A DNA stretch of 64,000 bases. Origin: Pseudomonas sp. CROZ-RG-20F-R04-15 (GTDB lineage: Bacteria > Pseudomonadota > Gammaproteobacteria > Pseudomonadales > Pseudomonadaceae). A program made the position numbers and the translations under genes. The stretch lies in the NCBI RefSeq assembly GCF_022662375.1, contig NZ_JAKNQL010000009.1, positions 186,001 through 250,000 on the forward strand, read 5' to 3'. The notes under the pieces are model-generated. The model worked only from the letters and a program-made list of their open reading frames with translations, was not told the origin of the DNA and made no database searches. Numbering within the stretch: the stretch's first letter is position 1; each line of letters starts with the position of its first letter. Positions 36,144 through 45,517 of this stretch are shown here, piece by piece.

Positions 36144-37349
36144 TCAGTTCAGAAATTGTTGCAGCAAGTCGTTGAGAAACAGCTGTCCGCGCTCGGTGGC
36201 CGCCAGACGTGACGGTTCGACCTGCAACAGACCGCTTTGTTCTGCCGCTGCCCGGCCTTCGGCGAGGCTTTCCAGCGATAGACCAGTGCGCTCCGGATAC
36301 AGGCGCGATTCGACGCCCGCGGTCAGGCGCAAGGCGTTCATCAGAAACTCGAACGGCATCTCGTCGTTGGTCAGCGCTTTTTCGCCAGCCTGGAAGCTTT
36401 TTGCCGGGTTGAGGTAGTCCTTCGGCAGACGGGTCTTCCAGGTACGCACGATGCGCCCGTCGGGATGACTCAGCTTGCCGTGGGCACCCGCGCCGATGCC
36501 GATGAAGTCGCCAAAACTCCAGTAATTGAGGTTATGCCGCGCCGGACGCCCGGCCTGTGCATAAGCCGAGACTTCATACTGCGCGTAACCGTGTTCAGCC
36601 AGCAGCGCTTGCCCGGCTTCTTGAATGTCCCACAGCGTGTCGTCTTCCGGCAGCACCGGCGGCTGGTTCCAGAACACCGTGTTCGGTTCCAGCGTCAGTT
36701 GATACCAGGAAATGTGCGTCGGATTCAGTTCGATAGCCTGGCGCAAATCGCTCAAGGCATCGTCCAGCGACTGATCGGGCAAACCGTGCATCAAGTCGAG
36801 GTTGAAGTTATCGAACCCGGCCTGACGCGCCATACCGGCCGCGCGCACGGCTTCGTCACCGTTGTGAATGCGGCCCAGCGCTTTGAGCTTTTCCTGCTGG
36901 AAGCTCTGGATACCGATCGACAGGCGATTGATCCCCAACTTGCGATAGGCGACGAACTTCTCTTGCTCGAAGGTGCCGGGATTGGCTTCCAGAGTGATTT
37001 CGATGTCGTCGGCAAACGGAATGCGCTGCTCGACGCCTTCCAGTAGCCGCCCGAGGGCTTCGGCGCTGAACAGGCTCGGCGTGCCGCCACCAAAGAAGAT
37101 CGAACTGATTTCACGGCCGTAAACAGCGTGAAGATCCTGATCGAGATCGGCCAGCAGGGCGTCGACGTATTCCTGCTCCGGCAACACCGGGCTGGCAGTA
37201 TGCGAGTTGAAGTCGCAATACGGACATTTGCGCACACACCACGGGATGTGGATGTACAGCGCCAGGGGCGGCAGCGTTGGTAACGGTGCCCGAGGCGAAG
37301 AAGTGGCGCCGCCGACAATCAGCGACGGCGCAGAAGAGTCACGGGTCAT
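36144..37349 (-). CDS. hemW: Radical SAM haem chaperone HemW
   Basis: 401 residues. Radical SAM cluster motif [10 protein letters not shown] (Cx3Cx2C), [10 protein letters not shown], and LEANPG; the sequence lacks the extra N-terminal part of true HemN coproporphyrinogen oxidase, so HemW, which hands haem to respiratory enzymes, is the better call. An N-terminal proline-rich extension of about 28 residues precedes [14 protein letters not shown] overlap with rdgB. Confidence 0.9.
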   Translation of the reverse strand: MTRDSSAPSLIVGGATSSPRAPLPTLPPLALYIHIPWCVRKCPYCDFNSHTASPVLPEQEYVDALLADLDQDLHAVYGREISSIFFGGGTPSLFSAEALGRLLEGVEQRIPFADDIEITLEANPGTFEQEKFVAYRKLGINRLSIGIQSFQQEKLKALGRIHNGDEAVRAAGMARQAGFDNFNLDLMHGLPDQSLDDALSDLRQAIELNPTHISWYQLTLEPNTVFWNQPPVLPEDDTLWDIQEAGQALLAEHGYAQYEVSAYAQAGRPARHNLNYWSFGDFIGIGAGAHGKLSHPDGRIVRTWKTRLPKDYLNPAKSFQAGEKALTNDEMPFEFLMNALRLTAGVESRLYPERTGLSLESLAEGRAAAEQSGLLQVEPSRLAATERGQLFLNDLLQQFLN

Positions 37350-37942
37350 TTCAAGCCCAGACGCTGGCGCAGCAGATCCATTGCACGGGCGCGGTGGCTG
37401 ATCTGGTTCTTGTCCGCCGGGCTCAGCTCGGCGCTGGAGACGTCACGTTCCGGCACCCAGAACAGCGGGTCATAACCGAAACCGTGCTCGCCGCTGGCAG
37501 CGGTGAGGATGCGCCCGTGCCACAAGCCTTCGCAGAGGATCGGCAACGGATCATCGGCGTGACGCACCAGCGCCAACACGCAAACGAACTGCGCACCGCG
37601 CTCGGCTTGCGGCACATCCTTCAGCGCATCGAGCAGTTTCGCGTTGTTGGCTGCATCGCCTTTGCCGTCGGCATAACGCGCCGAATAGATGCCCGGCGCA
37701 CCGCCGAGGAAATCCACCGCCAGACCGGAATCGTCGGCCAGCGCCGGCAACCCGGAAATGCGTGCGGCATTGCGCGCCTTGAGGATCGCGTTCTCGACGA
37801 ACGACAGACCGGTTTCTTCCGGCTCGACCTTGCTCCACTCGCCAATCGAGCGCAGTTGCACCGATTCGCCGAGCATGGCCTGAAGTTCTTTGAGTTTGCC
37901 GGCGTTATGGCTGGCCAGTACGAGCTGCTTGATGTTCATCAT
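37346..37942 (-). CDS. rdgB: XTP/dITP pyrophosphatase
   Basis: 198 residues; start at 37942 overlaps the DUF4426 stop, with a second ATG directly after. Family motifs [29 protein letters not shown], and [12 protein letters not shown]. It removes non-canonical purine triphosphates (XTP, dITP). Coupled to hemW by a 4-bp overlap. Confidence 0.95.
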   Translation of the reverse strand: MMNIKQLVLASHNAGKLKELQAMLGESVQLRSIGEWSKVEPEETGLSFVENAILKARNAARISGLPALADDSGLAVDFLGGAPGIYSARYADGKGDAANNAKLLDALKDVPQAERGAQFVCVLALVRHADDPLPILCEGLWHGRILTAASGEHGFGYDPLFWVPERDVSSAELSPADKNQISHRARAMDLLRQRLGLK

Positions 37943-38373
37943 TCGCCGGGAAAGAGTTCTTGGTTGAAATTGATGGTGTTGATCTTGTCGCCGTTCTGCA
38001 CCTTGATTTCAAAGGTGCGGGTTTCCTGCTGAGGCACCGGGTATTGGGCGATGTAGTAGATCGCACCCTGCTCGGTGACTTGCTTGAAATTCAGCGGCAC
38101 GCTCTGGCTGGTCAGGTCTTTGACCGTGCCGGTGACGTTGGCGACCAGCGGTTTGCCGTCCTTGATTACCGAGACATTGATCACGCCCTGATTCTTGCTG
38201 CGGATCAGCTCCGCCGCCTTGGCGATGTCCGGTTGCAGGTACGTCGAGTTGAAGGTGTTGTAGTGCACCGTGACGTCGCCAAAGGTTTCCTGACGCTCAC
38301 CCTTGATGACATCGGCCGCCATGGCGCTGGCGCTCAGGCAGGCAGTCAATAACAACAATGCTAAACGACCCAT
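37939..38373 (-). CDS. DUF4426 exported protein
   Basis: 144 residues with a signal peptide ([16 protein letters not shown]). The mature part is beta-rich, with [16 protein letters not shown] near the start, the family signature. Periplasmic protein of unknown function that regularly sits between metW and rdgB in pseudomonads. Confidence 0.82.
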   Translation of the reverse strand: MGRLALLLLTACLSASAMAADVIKGERQETFGDVTVHYNTFNSTYLQPDIAKAAELIRSKNQGVINVSVIKDGKPLVANVTGTVKDLTSQSVPLNFKQVTEQGAIYYIAQYPVPQQETRTFEIKVQNGDKINTINFNQELFPGE

Positions 38374-38399
38374 GATCGTGCTCCTCGAAATGCCGGGAT

Positions 38400-39020
38400 T
38401 CAGACCGCGATTTTGTGGTCTGCAAGCTGCGGGCTGCTGACGCGGTAGATACCGATCTCACCTAACAGATTAGGCCATAGCTTACTGGCCCACCCGTGAC
38501 GGTGCTGTTGATCCACGGCAAGCCGATCAATGACCTTCGCATCACGTTCGCGGCAAAGTTCTTCAAAGTCTTCGAAGGTGCAGAAGTGAATGTTCGGCGT
38601 GTTGTACCAGGTGTATGGCAGGAACTCGGAGACCGGCATGCGGCCTTTGCTCGCCAGGTACCAGCGGCAGCGCCAGTGACCGAAGTTCGGGAAGGTGATG
38701 ATGCACTGGCGACCGACCCGGAGCATTTCGTCGAGGATCTTGTCCGGGTAATGCACGGCTTGCAGGGCCTGGGTCATGACGACGATGTCGAAACTGTTGC
38801 TGGCGAAATTGCCCAGCCCCTTGTCCAGATCCTGCTCAATGACGTTGATGCCCTTGGCCACGCACTCGGCGATGTTCTCGGCGTCGTTTTCCAGGCCATA
38901 ACCGGTGACATTCTTGTTGTCGCGCAGCCAGGTCAGCAGCTCGCCGTCACCGCAACCGAGGTCGAGGACGCGGCTGCCGGCGGGGATCCATTCCTGGATG
39001 ATTTCCAGATCAGCTCTCAT
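38400..39020 (-). CDS. metW: Methionine biosynthesis protein MetW
   Basis: 206-residue methyltransferase-like protein: SAM motif VLDLGCGDGELLTWL, and FPNFGHWRCRWYLASKGRMP, the MetW signature. It assists MetX in making O-succinylhomoserine. Starts 7 bp after the metX stop. Confidence 0.95.
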   Translation of the reverse strand: MRADLEIIQEWIPAGSRVLDLGCGDGELLTWLRDNKNVTGYGLENDAENIAECVAKGINVIEQDLDKGLGNFASNSFDIVVMTQALQAVHYPDKILDEMLRVGRQCIITFPNFGHWRCRWYLASKGRMPVSEFLPYTWYNTPNIHFCTFEDFEELCRERDAKVIDRLAVDQQHRHGWASKLWPNLLGEIGIYRVSSPQLADHKIAV

Positions 39021-39027
39021 GGCTTTC

Positions 39028-40167
39028 TCACAGCGTGATGCGGTTCATGTAATTGCCGAACGCCTGCAAGTAGCGCGGGATCGGAATCAGGAAGGCGTCG
39101 TGGCCCTGTGGTGCGTCGATTTCCAGATAGCTGACGTCTTTGCGCGCCGCCATCAACGCATCCACCAGTTCGCGCGAACGGGCCGGGGAGAAACGCCAGT
39201 CGGTGGTGAACGACATCACGCAGAACTTGGCCGTGGCGTTTTCAAAGGTTTTCGCCAGGTTATCGTCGAAGTTCGCCGCCGGATCGAAGTAGTCCAGCGC
39301 CTTGGTCATCAACAGATAGGTGTTGGCGTCGAAGCGTCCGGAGAACTCTTCGCCCTGATAACGCAGGTAGCTTTCAACCTGGAACTCGACACTGTGGAAG
39401 TCGTAGTTGAGCTTTTCGCTCTTCAGGCCACGGCCGAATTTCTCGCCCATCGAATCGTCGGACAGGTAAGTGATGTGGCCGACCATGCGCGCCAGCATCA
39501 AGCCGCGTTTGGGGATCACGCCGGCTTCCTGGAAAGAACCGCCGTGGAATTCCGGATCAGTGAGTATCGCCTGACGCGCGACTTCGTTGAAGGCGATGTT
39601 TTGCGCCGACAGCTTCGGTGCCGAGGCGATGGCCAGGCAGTGCCGCACGCGATCCGGATAAGTGATGGTCCATTGCAGCGCCTGCATGCCGCCGAGGCTG
39701 CCGCCGATCACCGCCGCCCACTGGCCGATGCCGAGCAGGTCAGCGAGACGCGCCTGGCTGTGCACCCAGTCTTCCACGGTTAGCACCGGGAAGTCGGCGC
39801 CGAACGGTTTGCCGGTTTCCGGGTTGACGCTGCTCGGGCCGGTGGAACCGTTGCAGCCGCCGAGGTTGTTCAGGCTGACCACGAAGAACTTGTTGGTGTC
39901 GATTGGTTTGCCGGGGCCGATGCAGCTGTCCCACCAACCGGGCTTGCGGTCGTCGACGCTGTGATAACCGGCGGCGTGGTGATGGCCGGACAAGGCGTGG
40001 CAAATCAGCACGGCGTTGCTCGCTTGCGCGTTCAGCGTGCCGTAGGTTTCGTAGATCAGGTCATAGGCGCTCAGCGAACGGCCACAGGCCAGCGCCAGCG
40101 GAACGCTGAAGTGCGCGGTTTGCGGCGTCACCAGACCAACAGAATCGGGGGGAAAGGCAGTTGGCAT
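39028..40167 (-). CDS. metX: Homoserine O-succinyltransferase (MetX type)
   Basis: 379-residue alpha/beta hydrolase-fold acyltransferase. Nucleophile elbow [12 protein letters not shown]; catalytic Asp/His in the C-terminal part (GHDAFLIP); [10 protein letters not shown] oxyanion region. In Pseudomonas this family uses succinyl-CoA together with MetW (family knowledge), so the succinyl call is preferred over acetyl. First gene of a six-gene run to the DUF3392 gene. Confidence 0.92.
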   Translation of the reverse strand: MPTAFPPDSVGLVTPQTAHFSVPLALACGRSLSAYDLIYETYGTLNAQASNAVLICHALSGHHHAAGYHSVDDRKPGWWDSCIGPGKPIDTNKFFVVSLNNLGGCNGSTGPSSVNPETGKPFGADFPVLTVEDWVHSQARLADLLGIGQWAAVIGGSLGGMQALQWTITYPDRVRHCLAIASAPKLSAQNIAFNEVARQAILTDPEFHGGSFQEAGVIPKRGLMLARMVGHITYLSDDSMGEKFGRGLKSEKLNYDFHSVEFQVESYLRYQGEEFSGRFDANTYLLMTKALDYFDPAANFDDNLAKTFENATAKFCVMSFTTDWRFSPARSRELVDALMAARKDVSYLEIDAPQGHDAFLIPIPRYLQAFGNYMNRITL

Positions 40168-40229
40168 CGACCCTGCTCTCGTTGAAATGAGGCGTAAGTC
40201 TAAAGACCGGGGGGGTTAGCGGCAAGCAG

Positions 40230-40480
40230 CCCTCACCCTAACCCTCTCCCAGAGGTAGAGGGGACCGACCGAGGTGTTCTTTTGAGCTACGCCGACCTGA
40301 GCTATCGAGTTGAACTCAGGTTTTGAAAACCACCCAAATCGGCTCCCTCTCCCGGAGGAAGAGGTGACTGACTGGGGTGGATGTTCGAGATACGCCGACC
40401 TGAGCTATCGAGTCGAACTCAGGTTTTGAAAACACCATAGATCGGCTCCCTCTCCAGGGGGAGAGGGCTGGGGTGAGGGG
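40230..40480. repeat. Composite dispersed repeat with internal tandem duplication (family 3)
   Basis: Outer arms CCCTCACCCTAACCCTCTCC and GGGAGAGGGCTGGGGTGAGG are inverted. Between them an 80-bp unit containing TACGCCGACCTGAGCTATCG occurs twice in direct order (from 40284 and from 40387), about 90% alike. This fills the 330-bp gap between metX and the yggU gene; nothing else is seen there. Confidence 0.85.
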
Positions 40481-40497
40481 TACAGGCGCCGCAAAAC

Positions 40498-40794
40498 TCA
40501 AGACAAGCGCCCAACCAACCCCGGCAGATCCGGCAACTTCTTCGGCGAGCAGATCTTCACGCGCTTCTGCCGGTTCAACTCACCGCTGAGCAAACTGACC
40601 TGGCTCTTGGAAACCCCGAACGCTTTGGCCAGAAAGCCCATCAGATAAGCATTGGCCTTGCCCTCGACCGGCGGCGCAGTCAGGCGAATTTTCAGACGAT
40701 CGCCGTGCAGCCCGGCGAAGTCATCGCTGCGGGCTGCCGGTTGCAGGTGACACTCGAGGATCAAGTCGTCACCGTCCCAACGGAACCAGCTCAC
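40498..40794 (-). CDS. DUF167 (YggU) family protein
   Basis: 98 residues with a GTG start overlapping the YggT stop as GTGA. Contains VRL-type RLTAPPVEGKANAYLMGFLAKAFGVSKSQVSLLSG, the family core. Small alpha/beta protein of unknown function that commonly follows yggT. Confidence 0.85.
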   Translation of the reverse strand: MSWFRWDGDDLILECHLQPAARSDDFAGLHGDRLKIRLTAPPVEGKANAYLMGFLAKAFGVSKSQVSLLSGELNRQKRVKICSPKKLPDLPGLVGRLS

Positions 40795-41381
40795 ATCAGC
40801 AGTCGGAGGATTTCCGGCATCATCGTCATCGCCGCCAGATTATTGATCACCAGCATGTCGATCAGCTTCAGCGCGAGGAAGGCGAAGATCGGCGACAGGT
40901 CCAGACCACCAAGATTCGGCAGGAAGCGGCGGAACGGTGCCAGGGCCGGCTCGCAGATCTGGTTGACCAGCTCAGCGCCCGGATTGTGGCTGCCCGGCGC
41001 GACCCACGAGAGGATCACGCTGATGATCAGGGCGAAGAAGAAGATCTTCAGGAACAGCGCGGTTACGCCGATGATCGACCAGATGAACAGTTGCAGCGGG
41101 TTACCGGTGGTGCCGTAAGTCAGCAGCAAGGTCAGCGCCATCAACGCCAGTTGCACCAGAATCGCCAATACCAGCGACGACATGTCGAGGCCGAACAGGC
41201 TCGGGATGATCCGGCGCAGTGGCTTGAGCAGCGGCTGGGTGGCTTTGACGATGAACTGGCACAGCGGGTTGTAGAAGTTTGCCCGTACCAGTTGCAGGAC
41301 GAAGCGCAGCAGCACGATCAGCAGGTACAGGCTGCCGAGGGTTTGCAGCACGTAAACCGCTGCAGTGTTCAATCCAATCAT
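40791..41381 (-). CDS. YggT family membrane protein
   Basis: 196 residues from ATG 41381; the frame is open to 41474 but that part lies within proC. Two YggT repeats, each with paired helices and the motif NP(L)..F..K.T.P.L.P.R (NPLCQFIVKATQPLLKPLRRIIP and a second copy near residue 150). Inner-membrane protein, possibly in osmotic or division functions; role uncertain. Between proC and the DUF167 gene, as is usual. Confidence 0.88.
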   Translation of the reverse strand: MIGLNTAAVYVLQTLGSLYLLIVLLRFVLQLVRANFYNPLCQFIVKATQPLLKPLRRIIPSLFGLDMSSLVLAILVQLALMALTLLLTYGTTGNPLQLFIWSIIGVTALFLKIFFFALIISVILSWVAPGSHNPGAELVNQICEPALAPFRRFLPNLGGLDLSPIFAFLALKLIDMLVINNLAAMTMMPEILRLLM

Positions 41382-41391
41382 GTAAGGCTCC

Positions 41392-42210
41392 TTATTTGCC
41401 CAGTTGTTCGGCCATTTCGGCCGAGCGGTGCGCGGCGGCGCCGAGTGCGGTTTCGACCAGGGCTTCGAAGCCATTGGCCTGGAATGATTTGATTGCAGCT
41501 TCCGTGGTGCCGTTTGGCGAGGTCACGCGACGACGCAGTTCGGCAGCATCGACATCGCTGGAGACGGCCATGTGTGCCGCGCCCAGCGCCGTTTGCAGAG
41601 TCAGTTGCTCGGCGATGTCCTTTGGCAGACCCAGTTTGACGCCGGCGGCGGTCATGGCTTCGATCAGCAGGAAAAAATACGCCGGGCCGGAGCCGGACAC
41701 AGCGGTCACCGCATCGAGTTGCTGTTCTTCGTTCAGCCACAGGGCGATGCCGACAGCGGACAGCAGCTCTTCAGCTTGCTGACGTTGCTCGGCGGTCACT
41801 TCGCTGGTCGCGTACAAACCGCTGACACCCTGACGCAGCAGCGCCGGGGTGTTCGGCATGCAGCGCACGATCGGCTGCTCGCCGAGCCACGCGGTCATGC
41901 TTGCGCAAGTGATGCCGGCGGCAATCGATACCACCAGTTGATTCGGTTTCAGGCTCGGGCGAATCGCCTCGCACACGGATTTCATCGCCTGCGGCTTGAC
42001 CGCCAGTACGACCACATCGACGCCGTCGATGGCCTGAGCGTTGTCGGCGAAGGTCTCGATGCCGTGTTCAGCGCTGACCCTGGCGCGGGTTTCTTCGCCC
42101 GGATCGCTGGCACGGATGTGGGCAGCTTCCAGACCTTTGGCGCGCAGGCCGCCGATCAGACTGGCCGCCATGTTGCCCGCACCGATAAACGCAATACGTG
42201 TGTTGCTCAT
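41392..42210 (-). CDS. proC: Pyrroline-5-carboxylate reductase
   Basis: 272 residues. NAD(P)-binding FIGAGNMAASLIGGL at the N-terminus, the C-terminal signature with SGSGPAYFFLLIEAM. Last step of proline synthesis. 23 bp after yggS, 10 bp before yggT. Confidence 0.96.
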   Translation of the reverse strand: MSNTRIAFIGAGNMAASLIGGLRAKGLEAAHIRASDPGEETRARVSAEHGIETFADNAQAIDGVDVVVLAVKPQAMKSVCEAIRPSLKPNQLVVSIAAGITCASMTAWLGEQPIVRCMPNTPALLRQGVSGLYATSEVTAEQRQQAEELLSAVGIALWLNEEQQLDAVTAVSGSGPAYFFLLIEAMTAAGVKLGLPKDIAEQLTLQTALGAAHMAVSSDVDAAELRRRVTSPNGTTEAAIKSFQANGFEALVETALGAAAHRSAEMAEQLGK

Positions 42211-42233
42211 GTGTGGTCCTTATCTGGAAACGT

Positions 42234-42923
42234 TCAAGATTGGGAATAATCGCGGGCGCCAAACAGGGCCGTACCGATACGCACCCAGGTGGCGCCTTGG
42301 GCAATGGCCGACTCGAGGTCGTGGCTCATGCCCATGGAAAGTGTGTCGAGCGGCAAATCGAGGCTCGCCTGCAATTTCTGCACAGCGGCGAAGGCCGCGT
42401 CTTGCTCGGCGCGATCGTCGGTCGGCTCGGGAATTGCCATCAAGCCGCGCAGTTTCAGCCGTGGCAGTGCGCTGATCGCGGCGGCCAATGCCGGCAGGTC
42501 AGCCGGCGTGCAACCGGATTTGCTGGCCTCACCGCTGACGTTGACCTGAATGCAGATATTCAGCGGCGGCAGTTCGGCCGGGCGCTGTTCGGACAGGCGT
42601 TGAGCGATTTTCAGGCGATCCACGGAGTGCACCCAGTCGAAATGCTCGGCAATCGCACGAGTCTTGTTCGATTGAATGGGGCCGATGAAGTGCCAGATCA
42701 AGGGCAGATCCGCCAGTTCGAGCTGTTTGCTCAAGGCTTCCTGCAGATAGTTCTCGCCAAAGTCGCGCAGGCCGGCGGCATAGGCTTCGCGCAGGGCTTC
42801 AGCGGGTTTGGTTTTGCTCACGGCGAGCAGCTGGACGCTGTTTTCAGCGCGGTTTGCAGCTTTTACCGCTGCCTGGATGCGCGAACTAACCAGTTGAATG
42901 TTGTCTGCTATCGTGGACATCAA
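42234..42923 (-). CDS. yggS: PLP homeostasis protein (YggS/PROSC)
   Basis: 229 residues. PLP lysine in LLAVSKTKPAEALREA; HFIGPIQSNKTRAI and GMSHDLESAIAQGATWVRIGTALFG are family signatures. Single-domain alanine-racemase-like fold that binds PLP and balances B6 and amino-acid pools. A second ATG follows the first directly. Divergent from pilT. Confidence 0.94.
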   Translation of the reverse strand: MMSTIADNIQLVSSRIQAAVKAANRAENSVQLLAVSKTKPAEALREAYAAGLRDFGENYLQEALSKQLELADLPLIWHFIGPIQSNKTRAIAEHFDWVHSVDRLKIAQRLSEQRPAELPPLNICIQVNVSGEASKSGCTPADLPALAAAISALPRLKLRGLMAIPEPTDDRAEQDAAFAAVQKLQASLDLPLDTLSMGMSHDLESAIAQGATWVRIGTALFGARDYSQS

Positions 42924-42976
42924 GAGGCGCCAGCGGTCTGAAGGTTCGCGGCATTCTACTGGAATTGAGGAGCGCT

Positions 42977-44011
42977 ATGGATATCACTGAACTGCTGGCC
43001 TTCAGCGCCAAACAAGGCGCTTCCGACCTGCACCTGTCGGCCGGTCTGCCGCCGATGATCCGTGTCGATGGCGATGTGCGGCGGATCAATCTGCCAGCGC
43101 TGGATCACAAGCAAGTGCACGAATTGATCTACGACATCATGAACGACACCCAGCGGGTCGACTTCGAGAAACATCTGGAAACCGACTTTTCCTTCGAAGT
43201 CCCCGGTGTCGCGCGCTTTCGGGTCAATGCCTTCAACCAGAACCGTGGCGCCGGGGCAGTGTTTCGTACGATTCCGTCGAAGGTGCTGAGCATGGAAGAC
43301 CTGGCCATGGGCGACGTCTTCCGCAAGATCACCGATGCGCCGCGCGGGCTGGTGCTGGTGACCGGGCCGACCGGTTCCGGCAAGTCGACCACGCTGGCGG
43401 CAATGATCGATTACCTCAATACCCATCGCCATCACCACATCCTGACCATTGAAGACCCGATCGAATTCGTCCACGAATCGCGCAAATGCCTGATCAATCA
43501 GCGCGAAGTCCATCGTGATACCCGCAGTTTCGCCACGGCTTTGCGCTCGGCGCTGCGCGAGGACCCGGATGTGATACTGGTAGGCGAGATGCGCGATCTG
43601 GAAACCATTCGCCTGGCGCTGACCGCCGCCGAAACCGGGCATTTGGTGTTCGGCACGCTGCACACCACATCTGCAGCGAAAACCATCGACCGGGTGGTGG
43701 ACGTGTTCCCCGGTGACGAGAAGTCGATGGTGCGCTCGATGCTGTCGGAGTCGTTGCTGGCGGTGGTTTCGCAGACGCTGATCAAGAAGATCGGCGGCGG
43801 GCGGGTGGCGGCGCACGAGATCATGCTGGGGACGTCGGCGATCCGTAACCTGATCCGCGAGGACAAGGTGGCGCAGATGTATTCGGCGATTCAGACCGGT
43901 GGGTCGTTGGGGATGCAGACACTGGACATGTGCCTGAAGGATCTGGTGACCAAGGGTTTGATCAGCCGCGAGCATGCGCGAGAGAAGGCGCGTACGCCGG
44001 ATAATTTCTGA
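42977..44011 (+). CDS. pilT: Type IV pilus retraction ATPase PilT
   Basis: 344 residues from ATG 42977 (GAGGAG upstream; an upstream in-frame TTG is ignored). Walker A VTGPTGSGKSTTLA, Asp box ILTIEDPIEFVH, Walker B VILVGEMRDLETI, His box HLVFGTLHTTSAAKTI, and the retraction motif AIRNLIRE near the C-terminus. Powers pilus retraction. In P. aeruginosa pilU follows; here no pilU is present downstream, only repeats and an NlpC/P60 gene. Confidence 0.96.
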   Translation: MDITELLAFSAKQGASDLHLSAGLPPMIRVDGDVRRINLPALDHKQVHELIYDIMNDTQRVDFEKHLETDFSFEVPGVARFRVNAFNQNRGAGAVFRTIPSKVLSMEDLAMGDVFRKITDAPRGLVLVTGPTGSGKSTTLAAMIDYLNTHRHHHILTIEDPIEFVHESRKCLINQREVHRDTRSFATALRSALREDPDVILVGEMRDLETIRLALTAAETGHLVFGTLHTTSAAKTIDRVVDVFPGDEKSMVRSMLSESLLAVVSQTLIKKIGGGRVAAHEIMLGTSAIRNLIREDKVAQMYSAIQTGGSLGMQTLDMCLKDLVTKGLISREHAREKARTPDNF

Positions 44012-44017
44012 GGGAGT

Positions 44018-44128
44018 GATCGTTCCCACGCGCAGCAAAGGAATGCAGCCCGGGACGCTCTGCGTCCCTGCCGAAGCGGACGCGGAGCGTCCATTGAGGC
44101 ATTCCCACGCGGAGCGTGGGAATGATCG
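44018..44128. repeat. REP-like inverted pair (family 2)
   Basis: GATCGTTCCCACGCGCAG at one end and GGGAATGATC at the other, with the internal GGACGCTCTGCGTCC palindrome, after pilT. Confidence 0.88.
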
Positions 44129-44136
44129 GTATGGTG

Positions 44137-44754
44137 TTAGCGCTGAACGACGCGCATCTGGCTTTGTTCTTTCGGCAATACTCGCTTGGCAACCACGTAA
44201 TGCTGTTCCCAATACGGCTTGTTCAGCGTATCGATGCTCACCGCTTTACCACGCCGTGGCGCGTGGATGAAGCGGTCGTTGCCCAGGTAGATGGCAACAT
44301 GGTTGACCCGACGGCTCTTGATGTTGAAGAAAATCAGGTCGCCCGGTTTCAGATCCTTGCGCTCGACTTTCTCGCCGTGACCGCTGGCCATGGCGTTGGA
44401 GGTGCGTGGCAGGTCGAACGTAGCGTCGTTGAACGCGTATTTCACCAGACCGCTGCAATCGAAACCTTTACTTGGGCTGCTGCCGCCCCAACGATAAGGT
44501 GTACCGAGGACGTTGACCGCACGGCTCAGCACATTGCTGCTTTCCTTGCTCGCCATCGGTGGCACCAGCTTGCTGTGGCTCTTGCTGCTCAGCGTGGTGG
44601 TTTTGCTTTTGCTGCTTTTGCTCGATGGAGCCGAAGCATGGGATTTAGGGGTAAAGCCGTTAACGTTAGGAAGACGTTGCTCACGATTGGTGGCGTGGGC
44701 GGCCAGTGGCATTAATAGGCAGATGGTTAGCCATGTCTTGAAAAATGGTCGCAT
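44137..44754 (-). CDS. C40 (NlpC/P60) peptidoglycan endopeptidase
   Basis: 205 residues from ATG 44754, giving a clean signal peptide (FFKTWLTICLLMPLAAHA). A Ser/Lys-rich linker (about 35-75) leads to the NlpC/P60 domain: catalytic Cys in FDCSGLVKYAFND, His in VNHVAIYLGNDRFIHAP. Probably cuts stem peptides in the cell wall. The frame is open upstream to 44862 but without signal. Monocistronic. Confidence 0.9.
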   Translation of the reverse strand: MRPFFKTWLTICLLMPLAAHATNREQRLPNVNGFTPKSHASAPSSKSSKSKTTTLSSKSHSKLVPPMASKESSNVLSRAVNVLGTPYRWGGSSPSKGFDCSGLVKYAFNDATFDLPRTSNAMASGHGEKVERKDLKPGDLIFFNIKSRRVNHVAIYLGNDRFIHAPRRGKAVSIDTLNKPYWEQHYVVAKRVLPKEQSQMRVVQR

Positions 44755-45002
44755 TAGGCGTGGCTCTTCAGTGATAGCGCGCAACTTTATAACAGAGTTT
44801 TTTTTCATTCCGAGTCCGTTGGTCGATTCAGTTGGCAGCCAACGGAACCAAATAAGCGGCAAATGGACGCAATTGTCGGACAGAAGTCAGGTGCTATAAG
44901 GCTTTGACGGTAGCAACGGTAACATTTGCCGTACGTCGGCTACCTGTAAAAAAGTCACAAAGAATTCAAGAATATTTATCTATCGTGTGAATCGAGGTCT
45001 TC

Positions 45003-45434
45003 ATGAACCCCTATCAACAATTCGTTCAGCAGCAAGATACGCACAGCAAAATCATCGGTTATCTGCTGTGGATTTTCGGTTTTACCGGGGCCCATCGCTT
45101 CTATTACGGCAAACCGGTGACCGGGACGATCTGGTTTTTCACCTTCGGTTTGCTGGGTATTGGCTGGCTGATCGACGTGTTTCTGATCCCGGCGATGGAT
45201 CGCGAGGCGGATCTGCGTTTTACCGCAGGACCGATCGAGTACAACGTGGCGTGGATTCTGCTGACGTTCCTCGGAGCATTGGGCGTGCACCGGATGTATC
45301 AAGGCAAGTGGATCAGCGGACTGATCTATCTGCTCACGGGCGGGTTGTTCTTTCTGGGGGTTCTGTATGACTTCTGGACGCTGAATGATCAGGTCTCGGT
45401 GCGTAACGCCGAAGGCAGAGGCGCCTTCCAGTAA
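45003..45434 (+). CDS. TM2 domain protein
   Basis: 143 residues. Two TM2-type hairpins: GYLLWIFGFTGAHRFYYGKP with the following TIWFFTFGLLGIGWLIDVFLIP, and a second with LLTFLGALGVHRMYQGKWISG. Membrane protein of unknown function. Preceded by an AT-rich 140-bp gap holding the presumed promoters of this and the divergent NlpC/P60 gene. Confidence 0.88.
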   Translation: MNPYQQFVQQQDTHSKIIGYLLWIFGFTGAHRFYYGKPVTGTIWFFTFGLLGIGWLIDVFLIPAMDREADLRFTAGPIEYNVAWILLTFLGALGVHRMYQGKWISGLIYLLTGGLFFLGVLYDFWTLNDQVSVRNAEGRGAFQ

Positions 45435-45436
45435 GT

Positions 45437-45502
45437 CTTCGCGAGCAGGCTCGCTCCCACAGGGTTCGCGGTGATCCTTGTGGGAGCGAGCCTGCTCGCG
45501 AA
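45437..45502. repeat. REP doublet (family 1)
   Basis: Inverted pair CGCGAGCAGGCTCGCTCCC / GGGAGCGAGCCTGCTCGCG between convergent TM2 and pyrC' genes. Confidence 0.9.
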
Positions 45503-45517
45503 TGGGGCGACGCGGTA

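Noticed and set aside
40284..40467. CRISPR-like direct repeats
   Set aside because: Only two 80-bp copies about 100 bp apart, no short regular repeat-spacer units, no cas genes.
40316..40501. 61-codon minus-strand ORF with PLTPALSP
   Set aside because: Translation of the family 3 repeat; such peptides are annotated in many genomes but are not genes.
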